Position numbers and translations under genes: made by a program. The notes under the pieces are model-generated. The model was not told the origin of the DNA, did not search any database, and saw only the letters and a program-made list of their open reading frames with translations. 64,000 nt of DNA from a beta proteobacterium AAP65. Lineage in GTDB: Bacteria; Pseudomonadota; Gammaproteobacteria; Burkholderiales; Burkholderiaceae_C. This document shows, piece by piece, positions 8,410 to 17,282 of the stretch; position 1 is the first letter of the stretch, and the number at the start of each line of letters is the position of its first letter. The DNA lies in the NCBI GenBank assembly GCA_001295865.1, contig LJHW01000009.1:62001-126000 (forward strand), written 5' to 3'.

Positions 8410-10739
8410 CGCCGGCCTTGCAGCTTGGAGAAAGCCGCGGCCATCGCACTCTGGCTCGTGGGCTCGGGCGCACGGCCACGCTGCTGCTCGCCGCGCGCCG
8501 CAGGGCGGAACTTGTTGTCGCCACCGGCAGGGCTGCGCGCCGCGCCTGCGGGCGCATCGAGCTTCATCGTCAGGCTGATGCGCTTGCGCGGCAGGTCCAC
8601 TTCCAGCACACGCACCTTCACCACCTGGCCGGTCTTCACCACCTCGCGCGCGTCGTTCACGAACTTGTGGCTCATCTGGCTGACGTGCACGAGGCCGTCC
8701 TGGTGCACGCCCAGGTCGACGAAGGCGCCGAACTGCGCCACGTTGCTCACCGTGCCTTCCAGCACCATGCCGGGTTGCAGGTCCTTGAGGTCGGACACGC
8801 CTTCGTTGAAGCGCGCCACCACGAAGTCGGGGCGCGGGTCGCGGCCCGGCTTTTCCAGCTCGGCCAGGATGTCCTTCACGGTGATGGCGCCGAACTTGTC
8901 GTCGGCAAACAGCTCGGGCTTCAGCGTGCGCAGCACCTCGCTGCGGCCCATCAGCTCTTTCACCTCACGGCCGGTGCTGGCCATCATCTTCTGCACCACC
9001 GGGTAGGTCTCGGGGTGCACGCCCGTCATGTCCAGCGGGTTGTCGCCGTCGCGGATGCGCAGGAAACCGGCCGCCTGCTCGTAGGTCTTGGGGCCGAGGC
9101 CGCTGACATCCAGCAGCTGCTGGCGGTTGCGGAAGGCGCCGTGCGCATCTCGCCAGCGCACGATGCTGTTCGCCACCGCAGCGCTCAGGCCCGACACGCG
9201 CGACAGCAGCGGCGCACTGGCGGTGTTCAGGTCCACGCCCACGGCGTTCACGCAGTCTTCCACCACCGCGTCCAGGCTCTTGGCCAGGCCGCTCTGGTTC
9301 ACATCGTGCTGGTACTGGCCCACGCCGATGCTTTTGGGGTCGATCTTCACCAGTTCGGCCAGCGGGTCTTGCAGGCGGCGCGCGATGCTCACCGCGCCGC
9401 GCAGGCTCACGTCGAGCTCGGGCAGTTCCTTGCTGGCGAACTCGCTGGCGCTGTAGACCGAGGCGCCTGCTTCGCTGACCACCACCTTGTCGAGCTTCAC
9501 ATCGGGTGCCATGCCCGCGATGCGCTTGATGAGGTCAGCGGCCAGCTTGTCGGTCTCGCGGCTGGCGGTGCCGTTGCCGATCGCGATGAGGTTCACGCCG
9601 TGGGTGGCCACGAGACGGCCCAGCACGTGCAGCGAACCTTCCCAATCCAGCCGCGGCTCGTGCGGGTAGACGGTGGCGGTGTCCAGCACCTTGCCGGTGT
9701 CGCTGACCACGGCCACCTTCACGCCGGTGCGGATGCCCGGGTCCAGGCCCATCACCACACGCTTGCCGGCGGGCGCGGCCAGCAGCAGGTCGCGCAGGTT
9801 GTCGGCAAAAACCTTGATGGCCACGCCCTCGGCCTCTTCGCGCAGGCGGCCGAAGAGGTCGCGCTCCAGCGAGAGCGAGAGCTTGACCTTCCAGGTCCAG
9901 GCGATGGACTTGCGGATCAGCTCGTCGGCCGCGCGCTTGCTGTGGCGCCAGCCCAGGTGCAGGGCGATGCGGCCTTCGGCCAAGGTCGGCTGACCGGGCA
10001 CCACCTCTTCGTCGAGGATGAGCTTGGCATCCAGCCACTCCTGCGTGCGGCCGCGGAAGACGGCCAGCGCGCGGTGGCTGGGCACCGTGCGCATGGGCTC
10101 GGCGTAGTCGAAGTAATCGCGGAACTTGGCGGCGTCGGCGTGCGTGCCGTCCTTGCCGTCCACCAGCTTGCTCTGCAGCTGGCCTTCGGCCCACAGCCAC
10201 TCGCGCAGCTTGCCCACGAGCACGGCGTCTTCGGCCCAGCGCTCGCTCAGCAGGTCGCGCACGCCATCGAGCACGGCATAGGTATCGGCGAAACCCGCAT
10301 CGGGGTTCAGGAAGGCCGCGGCTTCGGCTTGCGGGTCGAGCGTGGGGTCGGCGAAGAGCTTGTCGGCCAGCGGCTCCAGGCCGGCTTCGCGCGCGATCAG
10401 GCCCTTGGTGCGGCGCTTCACCTTGTAGGGCAGGTAGAGGTCTTCCAGCTCCTGCTTGGTGGGTGCGGCGAGGATCAGCGCACGCAGCCCGGGCGTGAGC
10501 TTGCCCTGCTCTTCGATGCTCTTGAGCACGGCCTCGCGGCGGTCTTCCAGCTCGCGCAGGTAGGCCAGGCGGGTTTCGAGTTCACGCAGCTGGATGTCGT
10601 CGAGGCCGTCGGTGGCCTCCTTGCGGTAACGGGCGATGAAGGGCACCGAGGCGCCGCCGTCCAGCAGTTCGACGGCAGCCTGGATCTGGGCCGGCCGGGC
10701 TTTGAGCTCGGCGGCGATTTGCAGCAGGATCTTGTCCAA
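8406..10739 (-). CDS. tex: S1 RNA-binding protein Tex
   Basis: Conserved transcription accessory factor that binds nucleic acid. With the TTG start at 10739 it is 777 residues and begins MDKILLQIAAELKARP, matching the family N-terminus; the frame is open to a GTG at 10814 inside the upstream gene, so the start is uncertain. Visible parts are the helical N-terminal domain (VPFIARYRKEATDGLDD), a YqgF/RNase H-like domain (MGLDPGIRTGVKVAVV), helix-hairpin-helix repeats (TASAPLLSRVSGLS, LLDVSGLGPKTYEQAAGFLR) and a C-terminal S1 domain (LEGTVSNVAQFGAFVDLGV). The Lys/Arg/Pro-rich tail is low complexity. Overlaps the TonB-receptor start by four bases. Confidence 0.93.
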   Translation of the reverse strand: MDKILLQIAAELKARPAQIQAAVELLDGGASVPFIARYRKEATDGLDDIQLRELETRLAYLRELEDRREAVLKSIEEQGKLTPGLRALILAAPTKQELEDLYLPYKVKRRTKGLIAREAGLEPLADKLFADPTLDPQAEAAAFLNPDAGFADTYAVLDGVRDLLSERWAEDAVLVGKLREWLWAEGQLQSKLVDGKDGTHADAAKFRDYFDYAEPMRTVPSHRALAVFRGRTQEWLDAKLILDEEVVPGQPTLAEGRIALHLGWRHSKRAADELIRKSIAWTWKVKLSLSLERDLFGRLREEAEGVAIKVFADNLRDLLLAAPAGKRVVMGLDPGIRTGVKVAVVSDTGKVLDTATVYPHEPRLDWEGSLHVLGRLVATHGVNLIAIGNGTASRETDKLAADLIKRIAGMAPDVKLDKVVVSEAGASVYSASEFASKELPELDVSLRGAVSIARRLQDPLAELVKIDPKSIGVGQYQHDVNQSGLAKSLDAVVEDCVNAVGVDLNTASAPLLSRVSGLSAAVANSIVRWRDAHGAFRNRQQLLDVSGLGPKTYEQAAGFLRIRDGDNPLDMTGVHPETYPVVQKMMASTGREVKELMGRSEVLRTLKPELFADDKFGAITVKDILAELEKPGRDPRPDFVVARFNEGVSDLKDLQPGMVLEGTVSNVAQFGAFVDLGVHQDGLVHVSQMSHKFVNDAREVVKTGQVVKVRVLEVDLPRKRISLTMKLDAPAGAARSPAGGDNKFRPAARGEQQRGRAPEPTSQSAMAAAFSKLQGRR

Positions 10740-10791
10740 GAAACACGGGGCCCGCGCAGGCAGGCGGCCAAGGAAAACGAAGCTGCGCAGT

Positions 10792-12036
10792 TTAAGCGTC
10801 GGCCCCCGGGCCACCGGCGGCCAGCCAGGCTGCAGCGCCCTGCCCGGCCGCGCGGCCGCTGGCGAAGCAGGCCGTGAGCAGGTAGCCGCCCGTAGGCGCC
10901 TCCCAATCCAGCATCTCGCCAGCGCAGAACAGGCCGGGGCGCTGGCGCAGCATCAAGCCACCATCCATCGCCTCGAAGGGCACGCCGCCAGCCGTGCTGA
11001 TGGCTTCCGCGATCGGCCGTGGTGCCTGCGCACGCACCGGCAGCGCCTTGATGGCGGCGGCGAGCTTGGCGGGGTCGGTCTGGTCGGCCTTGGGCACGTT
11101 TTCCCACAGCAGGCCGGCCTTCACGCCTTCGAGCTTCAGGCGCGTTTTCAGGTGCGTGGAGAGTGAACGCGGCCCGCGCGGGTGCGCCAGCTCGGCTTGC
11201 ACCCAGGCCAGGCTGCGCTGCGGCAGCAGGTCCAGCTGGAAAGTGGCACTGCCGTCACGCGCGATGGCCTCGCGCAGCCGGGCCGACGCGGCGTAGACCA
11301 GGCTGCCTTCCACACCCCCGGCCGTGACCACGCACTCGCCGGCCTGCTGCCAGTCTTCGAAGTGCAGCGCCACGCCCTTCAGCGGCTGGCCGGCATGGCG
11401 GCTGGCGAAATGCTCGCTCCAGGCGACATCGAACCCGCAGTTCGAAGGCCGCAGCGGCGCCAGCGTGATGCCCTGCGCCGCGAGCAGCGGCACCCAGGCC
11501 CCATCGCTGCCCAGCTGCGGCCAGCTGGCGCCGCCCAGGGCCAGCACGGTGGCGGCGGGCTGCACCTGCACCTCGCCCGTCGGCGCCTGGAAACGCAGCA
11601 CGCCGGCCTCGCCTTCGGCCCAGCCCAGCCAGCGGTGGCGCATGTGGAAACGCACGCCGCTTTCGCGCAGGCGGTGCAGCCAGGCGCGCAACAGCGGCGC
11701 GGCCTTCAGGTCGCTGGGGAAAACGCGGCCGGAGCTGCCGACGAAGGTGCTCACGCCCAAAGTCGCCGCCCAGGCGCGCAGCGCTTCGTTGTCGAAGGTC
11801 TGCAGCAGCGGGCGCAGGGTCTCGGCACGCGCGGCATAACGGCCGACAAAAGCTTCAAAAGACTCGCTGTGCGTGAGGTTCAATCCACCCTTGCCCGCCA
11901 GCAGGAACTTGCGCCCCACCGAGGGCATGGCGTCGAAGACCTCGACGGCGTGACCGGCCTCGGCCAGGGTTTCGGCGGCCATCAGGCCCGCCGGGCCGCC
12001 GCCGATGACGGCGACAAAGGATGCAGGGGTCGACAT
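10792..12036 (-). CDS. NAD(P)/FAD-dependent oxidoreductase, TIGR03862/HI0933-like
   Basis: A 414-residue flavoprotein starting MSTPASFVAVIGGGPAGLMAAE, a Rossmann dinucleotide-binding motif. Next comes a conserved GRKFLLAGKGGLNLTHSE segment and a C-terminal FAD contact region (CAGEMLDWEAPTGGYLLTACFASG). These are signatures of the HI0933/YhiN/BaiN group, whose physiological substrates are mostly unknown. The ATG at 12036 is used because the 51-codon upstream extension lacks similarity. The 3' end overlaps only the optional N-terminal extension of tex. It is divergent from the DUF1223 gene across 94 bases. Confidence 0.88.
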   Translation of the reverse strand: MSTPASFVAVIGGGPAGLMAAETLAEAGHAVEVFDAMPSVGRKFLLAGKGGLNLTHSESFEAFVGRYAARAETLRPLLQTFDNEALRAWAATLGVSTFVGSSGRVFPSDLKAAPLLRAWLHRLRESGVRFHMRHRWLGWAEGEAGVLRFQAPTGEVQVQPAATVLALGGASWPQLGSDGAWVPLLAAQGITLAPLRPSNCGFDVAWSEHFASRHAGQPLKGVALHFEDWQQAGECVVTAGGVEGSLVYAASARLREAIARDGSATFQLDLLPQRSLAWVQAELAHPRGPRSLSTHLKTRLKLEGVKAGLLWENVPKADQTDPAKLAAAIKALPVRAQAPRPIAEAISTAGGVPFEAMDGGLMLRQRPGLFCAGEMLDWEAPTGGYLLTACFASGRAAGQGAAAWLAAGGPGADA

Positions 12037-12130
12037 GGCGGCATCGTAGTCGCTGCCTCCTGTAAGCCCGGGCGGGCCCGGCCGACCGATCAGCACCGCC
12101 CTCCCGGCGGCACGACCAAAGGCAACTGCC

Positions 12131-12844
12131 ATGCGAACCACCCTTGCGCTGCTTGCAGCCCTCAGCCCGGCCCTGACACTGGCCAACAACGCGGCTTGCA
12201 GCGCGAGGTCGGGCCCTGCCGCGCCGACCGTGGTGGAGCTCTACACCTCGGAAGGCTGCAGCTCCTGCCCGCCGGCCGACCAGTGGCTGTCCACGCTGCG
12301 CGGCCGCACCGACGTGCTGCCCCTGGCCTTCCACGTCACCTACTGGGACCGACTGGGCTGGCCCGATCGCTTCGGCGATGCCACCTACACCGCGCGCCAG
12401 CACGAACTGGCCCGGCAGGCCGGCCGCGCGCAGGTGTACACGCCGCAGGTGGTGGCCAACGGGCAGGACTGGCGACGCTGGCCGCAGCTGCCGGCCCCGG
12501 CCGCCGGCCCCGCGCCAGCCCTGACACTCGAACGCCAGGGCGAGACCGTGCGCGTGCAGGTGGCGGCCGTGCCCGGCTCGGCCGCGCGCTGGGCCGGCTA
12601 CTGGGCGGTGCTGGAAGACCAGCACCAAAGCCGCGTCAGCGCCGGCGAAAACAGCGGCCGCCTGCTGCAGCACGACCACGTGGTGCGCCTGTACCAGCCC
12701 GTGCCGGCCTGGGGCGCGGCGGCCGGCCTGCAAGCCAGCCTGGCCGTTTCACGCGGCGACCCCCGCCACCCGCGGCGCGTGGCTTTTGTTCTGACGGAAG
12801 CCAACAACGCACGGCCCCTGCAGGCGCTCGCACTGGGCTGCTGA
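12131..12844 (+). CDS. DUF1223 family secreted thioredoxin-fold protein
   Basis: A 237-residue protein with an N-terminal signal peptide (cleavage near residue 18, after ALTLA), so it is probably periplasmic. The core has VVELYTSEGCSSCPPADQWL, the redox-type CxxC (Cys-Ser-Ser-Cys) of the DUF1223 family, followed by PLAFHVTYWDRLGWPDRFG and YTPQVVANG, both family landmarks. An AAGG precedes the ATG. The family resembles thioredoxin-fold proteins, but no substrate is established. It is the first gene of a short plus-strand run with the GAF protein 119 bases downstream. Confidence 0.85.
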   Translation: MRTTLALLAALSPALTLANNAACSARSGPAAPTVVELYTSEGCSSCPPADQWLSTLRGRTDVLPLAFHVTYWDRLGWPDRFGDATYTARQHELARQAGRAQVYTPQVVANGQDWRRWPQLPAPAAGPAPALTLERQGETVRVQVAAVPGSAARWAGYWAVLEDQHQSRVSAGENSGRLLQHDHVVRLYQPVPAWGAAAGLQASLAVSRGDPRHPRRVAFVLTEANNARPLQALALGC

Positions 12845-12963
12845 GCCTGGGCCGGGCCGAGGCCGCGGGCGGCCTCAAGTTGGGCGCCAGGCAGCCGAAG
12901 AGCAGGGGTCAACCCGGGCCCGGTCGCGCGTCCGGCCCACCCTCATTGCCTGGAGCCCCGAAG

Positions 12964-13491
12964 ATGTTCGACAAGACCCTGGTCATGGCCATCGCCAAGC
13001 GCCTGATGGACGGCAGCACCCAGCCCGAAGACTTCTACCGCGAGATCACGCGCACGCTGGCCGAGCAGATGGGCAGCACGCGCGCCAGCCTCTGGATCTA
13101 CCCCGACCCGCTGCTGCGCGACCGCATCGAGTGCCTGAGCCTGTACGACCGCACCGATGCCGCCTGGAGCCAGGGCGCGGTGCTGAAGGAAGACGACTTC
13201 GGCCCCTACTTCGAGGCCATGCGTCGCGACAACCTGATCGTCGCCAGCGACGCACGCAGCAACCCGCTGACGAGCTGCTTCAACGAGATCTACTTCGAGC
13301 CGCTGGGCATCTACAGCCTGCTGGACGTGGGCATCACCGTGGCCAACCAGCCCTATGGCCTGTTCTGCTGCGAAAACACCACCGATGTGCTGGAGTGGAC
13401 GCCCGAGCACGTGGAATACCTGCGCCAGGTGGGCACGCTGCTGGGCTTCGCGCTGCGCAAGGCCCAGGCCAGCACCGCCGTGGCGGCCTGA
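12964..13491 (+). CDS. Stand-alone GAF domain protein
   Basis: A 175-residue protein that is essentially a single GAF domain (about residues 20-165). A helical start (MFDKTLVMAIAKRLMDG) leads into TRASLWIYPDPLLRDRIECLSLYD and a C-terminal FGFALRKA-like segment (VGTLLGFALRKAQAS). No enzymatic output domain, no membrane segment and no obvious chromophore cysteine motif. GAF domains bind small ligands or act as sensory inputs. As a free-standing domain it may act in trans on a kinase or cyclase, but nothing in the neighbourhood names the partner. The ATG at 12964 is the first in a reading frame that otherwise runs open from far upstream. Confidence 0.8.
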   Translation: MFDKTLVMAIAKRLMDGSTQPEDFYREITRTLAEQMGSTRASLWIYPDPLLRDRIECLSLYDRTDAAWSQGAVLKEDDFGPYFEAMRRDNLIVASDARSNPLTSCFNEIYFEPLGIYSLLDVGITVANQPYGLFCCENTTDVLEWTPEHVEYLRQVGTLLGFALRKAQASTAVAA

Positions 13492-13503
13492 GGCGCGCCG
13501 GGC

Positions 13504-14418
13504 TCAGCCCTGCTCGCCGCGCAGGGCCGCCCGCAGCTGCGCGCCGATCTCGGGCTTGGCCGCAAAGGGGCTGGTGGGGTTGCGCGGCGTCATGATGTCT
13601 TCCAGCCGCACCTGCACGCTGGCCAGCGCCTGCGGGTGGCTGTAGATGTAGAAGCGGCCTTCGTCCATTGCGGCGAAGACGTTCTGCGCCACCTGCGCCG
13701 CCGTCACCTTGCCGCGCGTGACGGCCTGGTCGCTCATGGCCTGGGCGATCAGCTGGCTGCGCGTGGGCGCGGTGGCCGCCTTGAATTCCGCCGGGCGGTT
13801 GCGCTCGCTCTGGTGGATGCCCGTGGGCACAAAAAACGGGCACAGCACGTGCGCCTGCACCTGTGTGCTCACCAGTGCCAGGTCTTGGTAGAGCGTTTCG
13901 CTCATCGCCACCACCGCGTGTTTGGTGACGTTGTAGACGCCCATGTTGGGCGCGTTCAGCAGCCCGGCCATGCTGGCGGTGTTGACGATGTGGCCGCGGA
14001 AGGCCGGGTCCTTGTCGGCCGCCGCCAGCATCAGCGGCGTGAACACACGCACGCCATGGGCCACGCCCATGAGGTTGACGCCGATCACCCACTCCCAGTC
14101 TTTCTGGGTGTGCTCCCAGATCAGCCCGCCGGCGCCCACGCCCGCGTTGTTGAACAAGAAGCTCGGCGTGCCGAACTCGGCGAGCGTGGCGGCGGCCAGG
14201 GCTTCCACCTCGGCAGCCTTGCTCACGTCCAGGCGGAAGGGCAGCACGCGGGCGCCCAGGCCGCGGATCTCGGCGGCGGCGCGCTCCAGCGCCTCGGCCT
14301 GCACATCGGCCATCACCACGGCCATGCCGCGCGCCGCGGCGATCCGGCTGGCTTCCAGGCCGAAGCCCGAGGCCGCGCCGGTGATGACGGCCACGCCGCC
14401 TTGTTGTTGCTCGCTCAT
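13504..14418 (-). CDS. Short-chain dehydrogenase/reductase
   Basis: A 304-residue SDR. TGAASGFGLEASR (residues 14-26) is the NAD(P)-binding TGxxxGxG motif, FLFNNAGVG is the NAG motif, and the catalytic Ser and YxxxK appear as NTASMAGLLNAPNMG and YNVTKHA. A C-terminal extension past the core ends in NPTSPFAAKPEIG. The adjoining Asp in VMADVQ suggests NAD preference. Last gene of the long acyl-CoA operon, overlapping the GST stop by four bases (ATGA). Substrate unknown; a hydroxyacyl or alcohol intermediate would fit the context. Confidence 0.88.
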   Translation of the reverse strand: MSEQQQGGVAVITGAASGFGLEASRIAAARGMAVVMADVQAEALERAAAEIRGLGARVLPFRLDVSKAAEVEALAAATLAEFGTPSFLFNNAGVGAGGLIWEHTQKDWEWVIGVNLMGVAHGVRVFTPLMLAAADKDPAFRGHIVNTASMAGLLNAPNMGVYNVTKHAVVAMSETLYQDLALVSTQVQAHVLCPFFVPTGIHQSERNRPAEFKAATAPTRSQLIAQAMSDQAVTRGKVTAAQVAQNVFAAMDEGRFYIYSHPQALASVQVRLEDIMTPRNPTSPFAAKPEIGAQLRAALRGEQG

Positions 14419-15353
14419 GCTGCTTCTTTCTTGATCTGGAAACCGTGGCGCGGGAAGTGCACGTGCACCGTGCCCGCGCGTTCATCCGTGCGGCGGATCA
14501 CCACCTCTTGCGCGTTCAAGCCCACCAGCGTGCCGGCCACGGCGTCGCGGGCGTAGTCGATGGCGGCCACCGTCGCGGCCTCGCCCGCTTCGAAGCCCAA
14601 GCCGGGCTGCACCGCACAAGGCGCGTACTGGCCGGCGGCCGAGGCCGCTGCCGCGATCGCGATGGCCTCGGCGCTGCCCAGCTTTTCGGGCTGGCCGTGG
14701 CCGAAGGCCTGCATGCCGGCGAACCAGCGCTGCAGCGCCGGGAGGCCCGCCAGGATCTCGCCCACCACCGGCCCGCCGCTGGCGACGAACCACACGCAGT
14801 GCGCCACCGAGAAGTCGGCGATGCTCACGTCACCGAAGAGGTAAGGCCCACCACCTTCGAGCTGCGCTTCCAGCGCGGCCAACTGCGCGCGCAGGTTCAC
14901 GGTGGCATCGGCCACGGTCTGGCGTGTCATGCCGGTGGTCATGGCGGCGCGGTCGGCCACGAAGGCCTTCACCACTTCGGGCGGCGCGCCGGCAAAACGG
15001 TGTGCGGCCCCGGCGGGCTGCAGCGTGTAGGGCGCGGCGGTCCAGAACATCGTGCTGTCGGCCCACTGCGCGAACTGCGGCGCCAAAGGCAGGTGCGGTG
15101 GGAAGAGCCGCGGCGTGGGCGCGCGGCTTTCCAGCAGGCGCGCGATGAGCGCGGTGTCGCAGTAGACATCGGCGCCCACCTGCACGAAAGGCGTCTTGCG
15201 GTAGCCGCCGGTCAGCGCCACCACGTCGGGCTTGGGCAGGATCACCGGCACTTTCACCGAACGCCAGGCCAGGCCCTTGAAGCCCAGCATCAGGCGCACC
15301 TTTTCAGAAAACGGCGAGCCGTCGTAGTGGTGCAGGATGAGTTCGTCGTTCAT
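14415..15353 (-). CDS. Glutathione S-transferase family protein
   Basis: A 312-residue protein with an N-terminal thioredoxin-like GST domain (LILHHYDGSPFSEKVRLMLGFKG, KTPFVQVGADVYCDTALIARLLE), including the cis-Pro of TPFV and the Asp of CDTALIARLL near the glutathione gamma-glutamyl site. A helical C-terminal domain follows and is longer than in typical 200-220 residue GSTs. The last 80 residues (ARDAVAGTLVGLNAQEVVIRR onward) look like an added small domain. Overlaps the upstream acetyltransferase and the downstream SDR by four bases each, showing tight coupling in the acyl-CoA operon. Confidence 0.87.
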   Translation of the reverse strand: MNDELILHHYDGSPFSEKVRLMLGFKGLAWRSVKVPVILPKPDVVALTGGYRKTPFVQVGADVYCDTALIARLLESRAPTPRLFPPHLPLAPQFAQWADSTMFWTAAPYTLQPAGAAHRFAGAPPEVVKAFVADRAAMTTGMTRQTVADATVNLRAQLAALEAQLEGGGPYLFGDVSIADFSVAHCVWFVASGGPVVGEILAGLPALQRWFAGMQAFGHGQPEKLGSAEAIAIAAAASAAGQYAPCAVQPGLGFEAGEAATVAAIDYARDAVAGTLVGLNAQEVVIRRTDERAGTVHVHFPRHGFQIKKEAA

Positions 15354-15808
15354 GCGGTCTTGTCTCCGGGCAGCACCATCTCGCAGTGCGGGATGCCGTC
15401 TTCGATGTAGTCGTCGCCTTCACGCACGAAACCGTGGCGGGCGTAGAAACTCTCCAGGCGCGACTGTGCGCCGATGCGGATGGGCTCGCCCGGCCAGGCG
15501 CTGCGGCACCGCGCGATGCCTTCGGCGATGAGCGCATGGCCCAGGCCCGTGCCGCGCGTGGCTGCGGAGGTGATGACGCGGCCGATGGAAGGCTCGGGGT
15601 ACTTCACCCCCGGGTCCACGACACGCAGGTAGGCCTGCAGCACGCCGGCCTCGTCACGCCCGAGCAGGTGGGCGCTGTCGCGGTCGGCGCCGTCGGCATC
15701 GAGAAAGACGCAGTTCTGCTCCACCACGAACACTTGCGAGCGCAAAGCCAGCGCGTCGTACAAGTCGCCCACGCTCAAGGCGCCGAAGCGCCCGCACCAC
15801 CACTTCAT
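15350..15808 (-). CDS. ElaA-like GNAT N-acetyltransferase
   Basis: A 152-residue GNAT protein starting MKWWCGRFGALSVGDLYDALALR. The pattern RSQVFVVEQNCVFLDADGAD and the acetyl-CoA loop RGTGLGHALIAEGIARC (Q/RxxGxG/A) match the ElaA subfamily. YARHGFVREGDDYIEDGIPHCEM forms the C-terminal sheet. ElaA substrates are unknown. The ATG at 15808 gives a family-length protein, and its ATGA overlaps the stop of the reductase gene; longer open-frame extensions upstream are inside that gene. Confidence 0.85.
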   Translation of the reverse strand: MKWWCGRFGALSVGDLYDALALRSQVFVVEQNCVFLDADGADRDSAHLLGRDEAGVLQAYLRVVDPGVKYPEPSIGRVITSAATRGTGLGHALIAEGIARCRSAWPGEPIRIGAQSRLESFYARHGFVREGDDYIEDGIPHCEMVLPGDKTA

Positions 15809-16824
15809 GCCAGCTTCACCAGCTGCTTGCCGAAGTTGCGGCCCTTGAGCAGACCGAGGAAAGCCTCGGGCGCGGCGGCCAGGTCGGGGGCGATGGTCTC
15901 GCGGAACTTCAGCTGCCCGCCGGCCACCAGGCCGCCGAGTTCCTTCAGTGCCGGCGGCCACAGGTGCATGTGTTCGCTGACGATGAAACCCTGCAGGCGC
16001 AGGCGCTGCGTGAGCAGCAGGCGGGCGTTGTTGATGGCCAGCGACTGGCCGTCATAGCCCGAGATCAGACCGCACAGCGCCACGCGGCCGAAGGCGTTCA
16101 TGCGCGAGAGCACCACGTCGAAGATGGTGCCGCCGACGTTCTCGAAGAGGCCGTCCACACCCTTGGGCGCAGCGGCGTCCAGCGCGACTGCCAGAGCGGC
16201 GGGTTCGCGGTGCTGCTTGTAGTCGATGCAGGCGTCGAAGCCGAGTTCTTCAACGACATAGGCGCACTTGTCGGCGCCGCCGGCAATGCCCACGGCGCGG
16301 CAGCCGCGCGCCTTGGCGAGCTGGCCCACCACGCTGCCCACGGCACCGCTGGCGGCGTCCACCACGATGGTCTCGCCGGCCTTGGGCTCGATGAAATGCA
16401 CCAGGCCCACCCAGGCCGTCACGCCCGGCATGCCCACCGCGCCCAGGTAGGCCGAGAGCGGGATGCGCGTGGCGTCCACCTTGCGCAGCGCGCCGGGCAA
16501 CGCAGCGTCGAACACGGCCCACTGCTGCCAGCCGCCCATGCCGACCACGCTGTCGCCTGCCGCGTAGCCGGGGTGGCGCGATTCGGCCACCACGCCCACG
16601 GTGCCGCCGATCATCACCTCGTCCAGCGGCTGCGGCGCGGCGTAGTTCTTGGCGTCGTTCATGCGCATGCGCATGTAGGGGTCCAGGCTCAGGTAGTGCT
16701 GGCGCACGAGCACCTGGCCTTCCTGCAGCGCGGGCACGGGCACGTTCTCCAGGCGGAAGTTGTCGACGCTGGCCTCGCCCTGCGGGCGCGAGGCGAGCAC
16801 GATGCGCTGGTTCATCTCGGTCAT
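15805..16824 (-). CDS. NADP-dependent oxidoreductase, CurA/leukotriene-B4-dehydrogenase type MDR
   Basis: A 339-residue zinc-free medium-chain reductase. The N-terminus MTEMNQRIVLASRPQGEAS and YLSLDPYMRMRMND are typical of CurA/YncB. The Rossmann motif AASGAVGSVVGQLAKARGC binds NADPH, and VDGLFENVGGTIFD is the conserved ENVGG block. Relatives reduce alpha,beta-unsaturated ketones (curcumin, prostaglandin-like enones); in this operon an unsaturated acyl or ketone by-product is plausible. It begins four bases after the thioesterase stop. Confidence 0.9.
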   Translation of the reverse strand: MTEMNQRIVLASRPQGEASVDNFRLENVPVPALQEGQVLVRQHYLSLDPYMRMRMNDAKNYAAPQPLDEVMIGGTVGVVAESRHPGYAAGDSVVGMGGWQQWAVFDAALPGALRKVDATRIPLSAYLGAVGMPGVTAWVGLVHFIEPKAGETIVVDAASGAVGSVVGQLAKARGCRAVGIAGGADKCAYVVEELGFDACIDYKQHREPAALAVALDAAAPKGVDGLFENVGGTIFDVVLSRMNAFGRVALCGLISGYDGQSLAINNARLLLTQRLRLQGFIVSEHMHLWPPALKELGGLVAGGQLKFRETIAPDLAAAPEAFLGLLKGRNFGKQLVKLA

Positions 16825-16828
16825 GGCT

Positions 16829-17266
16829 TCAATCCGATGCGTTGAGTTTCTGGATGCGCTTGCCACCGACGGGCAGGCCCTTGAGGTACTTGAAGGTGCC
16901 GCTGGCGTGGCCGATGAGCACGCCCTGCGCGTCGTGCACATAGCCCTCGCAGAAGGCCATGGACACCGTGCGGTGCAGCCGCTTGCCGGTGGCCACCAGC
17001 GTGCCCAGACCGGGGCGCATGAAGCTGGTCTTCATCTCGATGGTCACCACGCCCGGCAGCGGCTCGCCCTCGGGTGTGTCGGCGCTGCGCGCGGCGTGGG
17101 CCATCACCACGTCCAGCAGCGTCATCGTCACGCCGCCGTGGGCCACGCCCCAGCTGTTGGTGAACTCTTCGCGCAGGTCCATGTGGATCTCGGCCTCGCC
17201 GGCGGCCATGCGCTCCAGGCGCATGCCGAGCAGTTGCACGAAAGGGATGTGGACCTTGAACTCCAT
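16829..17266 (-). CDS. PaaI-type hotdog acyl-CoA thioesterase
   Basis: A 145-residue hotdog-fold protein. The active-site helix region NSWGVAHGGVTMTLLDVVMAHAA holds the HGG motif and a Thr/Asp pair typical of PaaI/YbgC-type thioesterases, and VVTIEMKTSFMRPG forms the long central strand. The start is probably the ATG at 17266 (a GTG lies two codons upstream). It hydrolyses acyl-CoA esters, releasing CoA; in this operon it could relieve CoA trapping. It sits 16 bases after the SDR gene and four before the CurA-like reductase. Confidence 0.88.
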   Translation of the reverse strand: MEFKVHIPFVQLLGMRLERMAAGEAEIHMDLREEFTNSWGVAHGGVTMTLLDVVMAHAARSADTPEGEPLPGVVTIEMKTSFMRPGLGTLVATGKRLHRTVSMAFCEGYVHDAQGVLIGHASGTFKYLKGLPVGGKRIQKLNASD

Positions 17267-17282
17267 GACCACGCGTCCGGCT

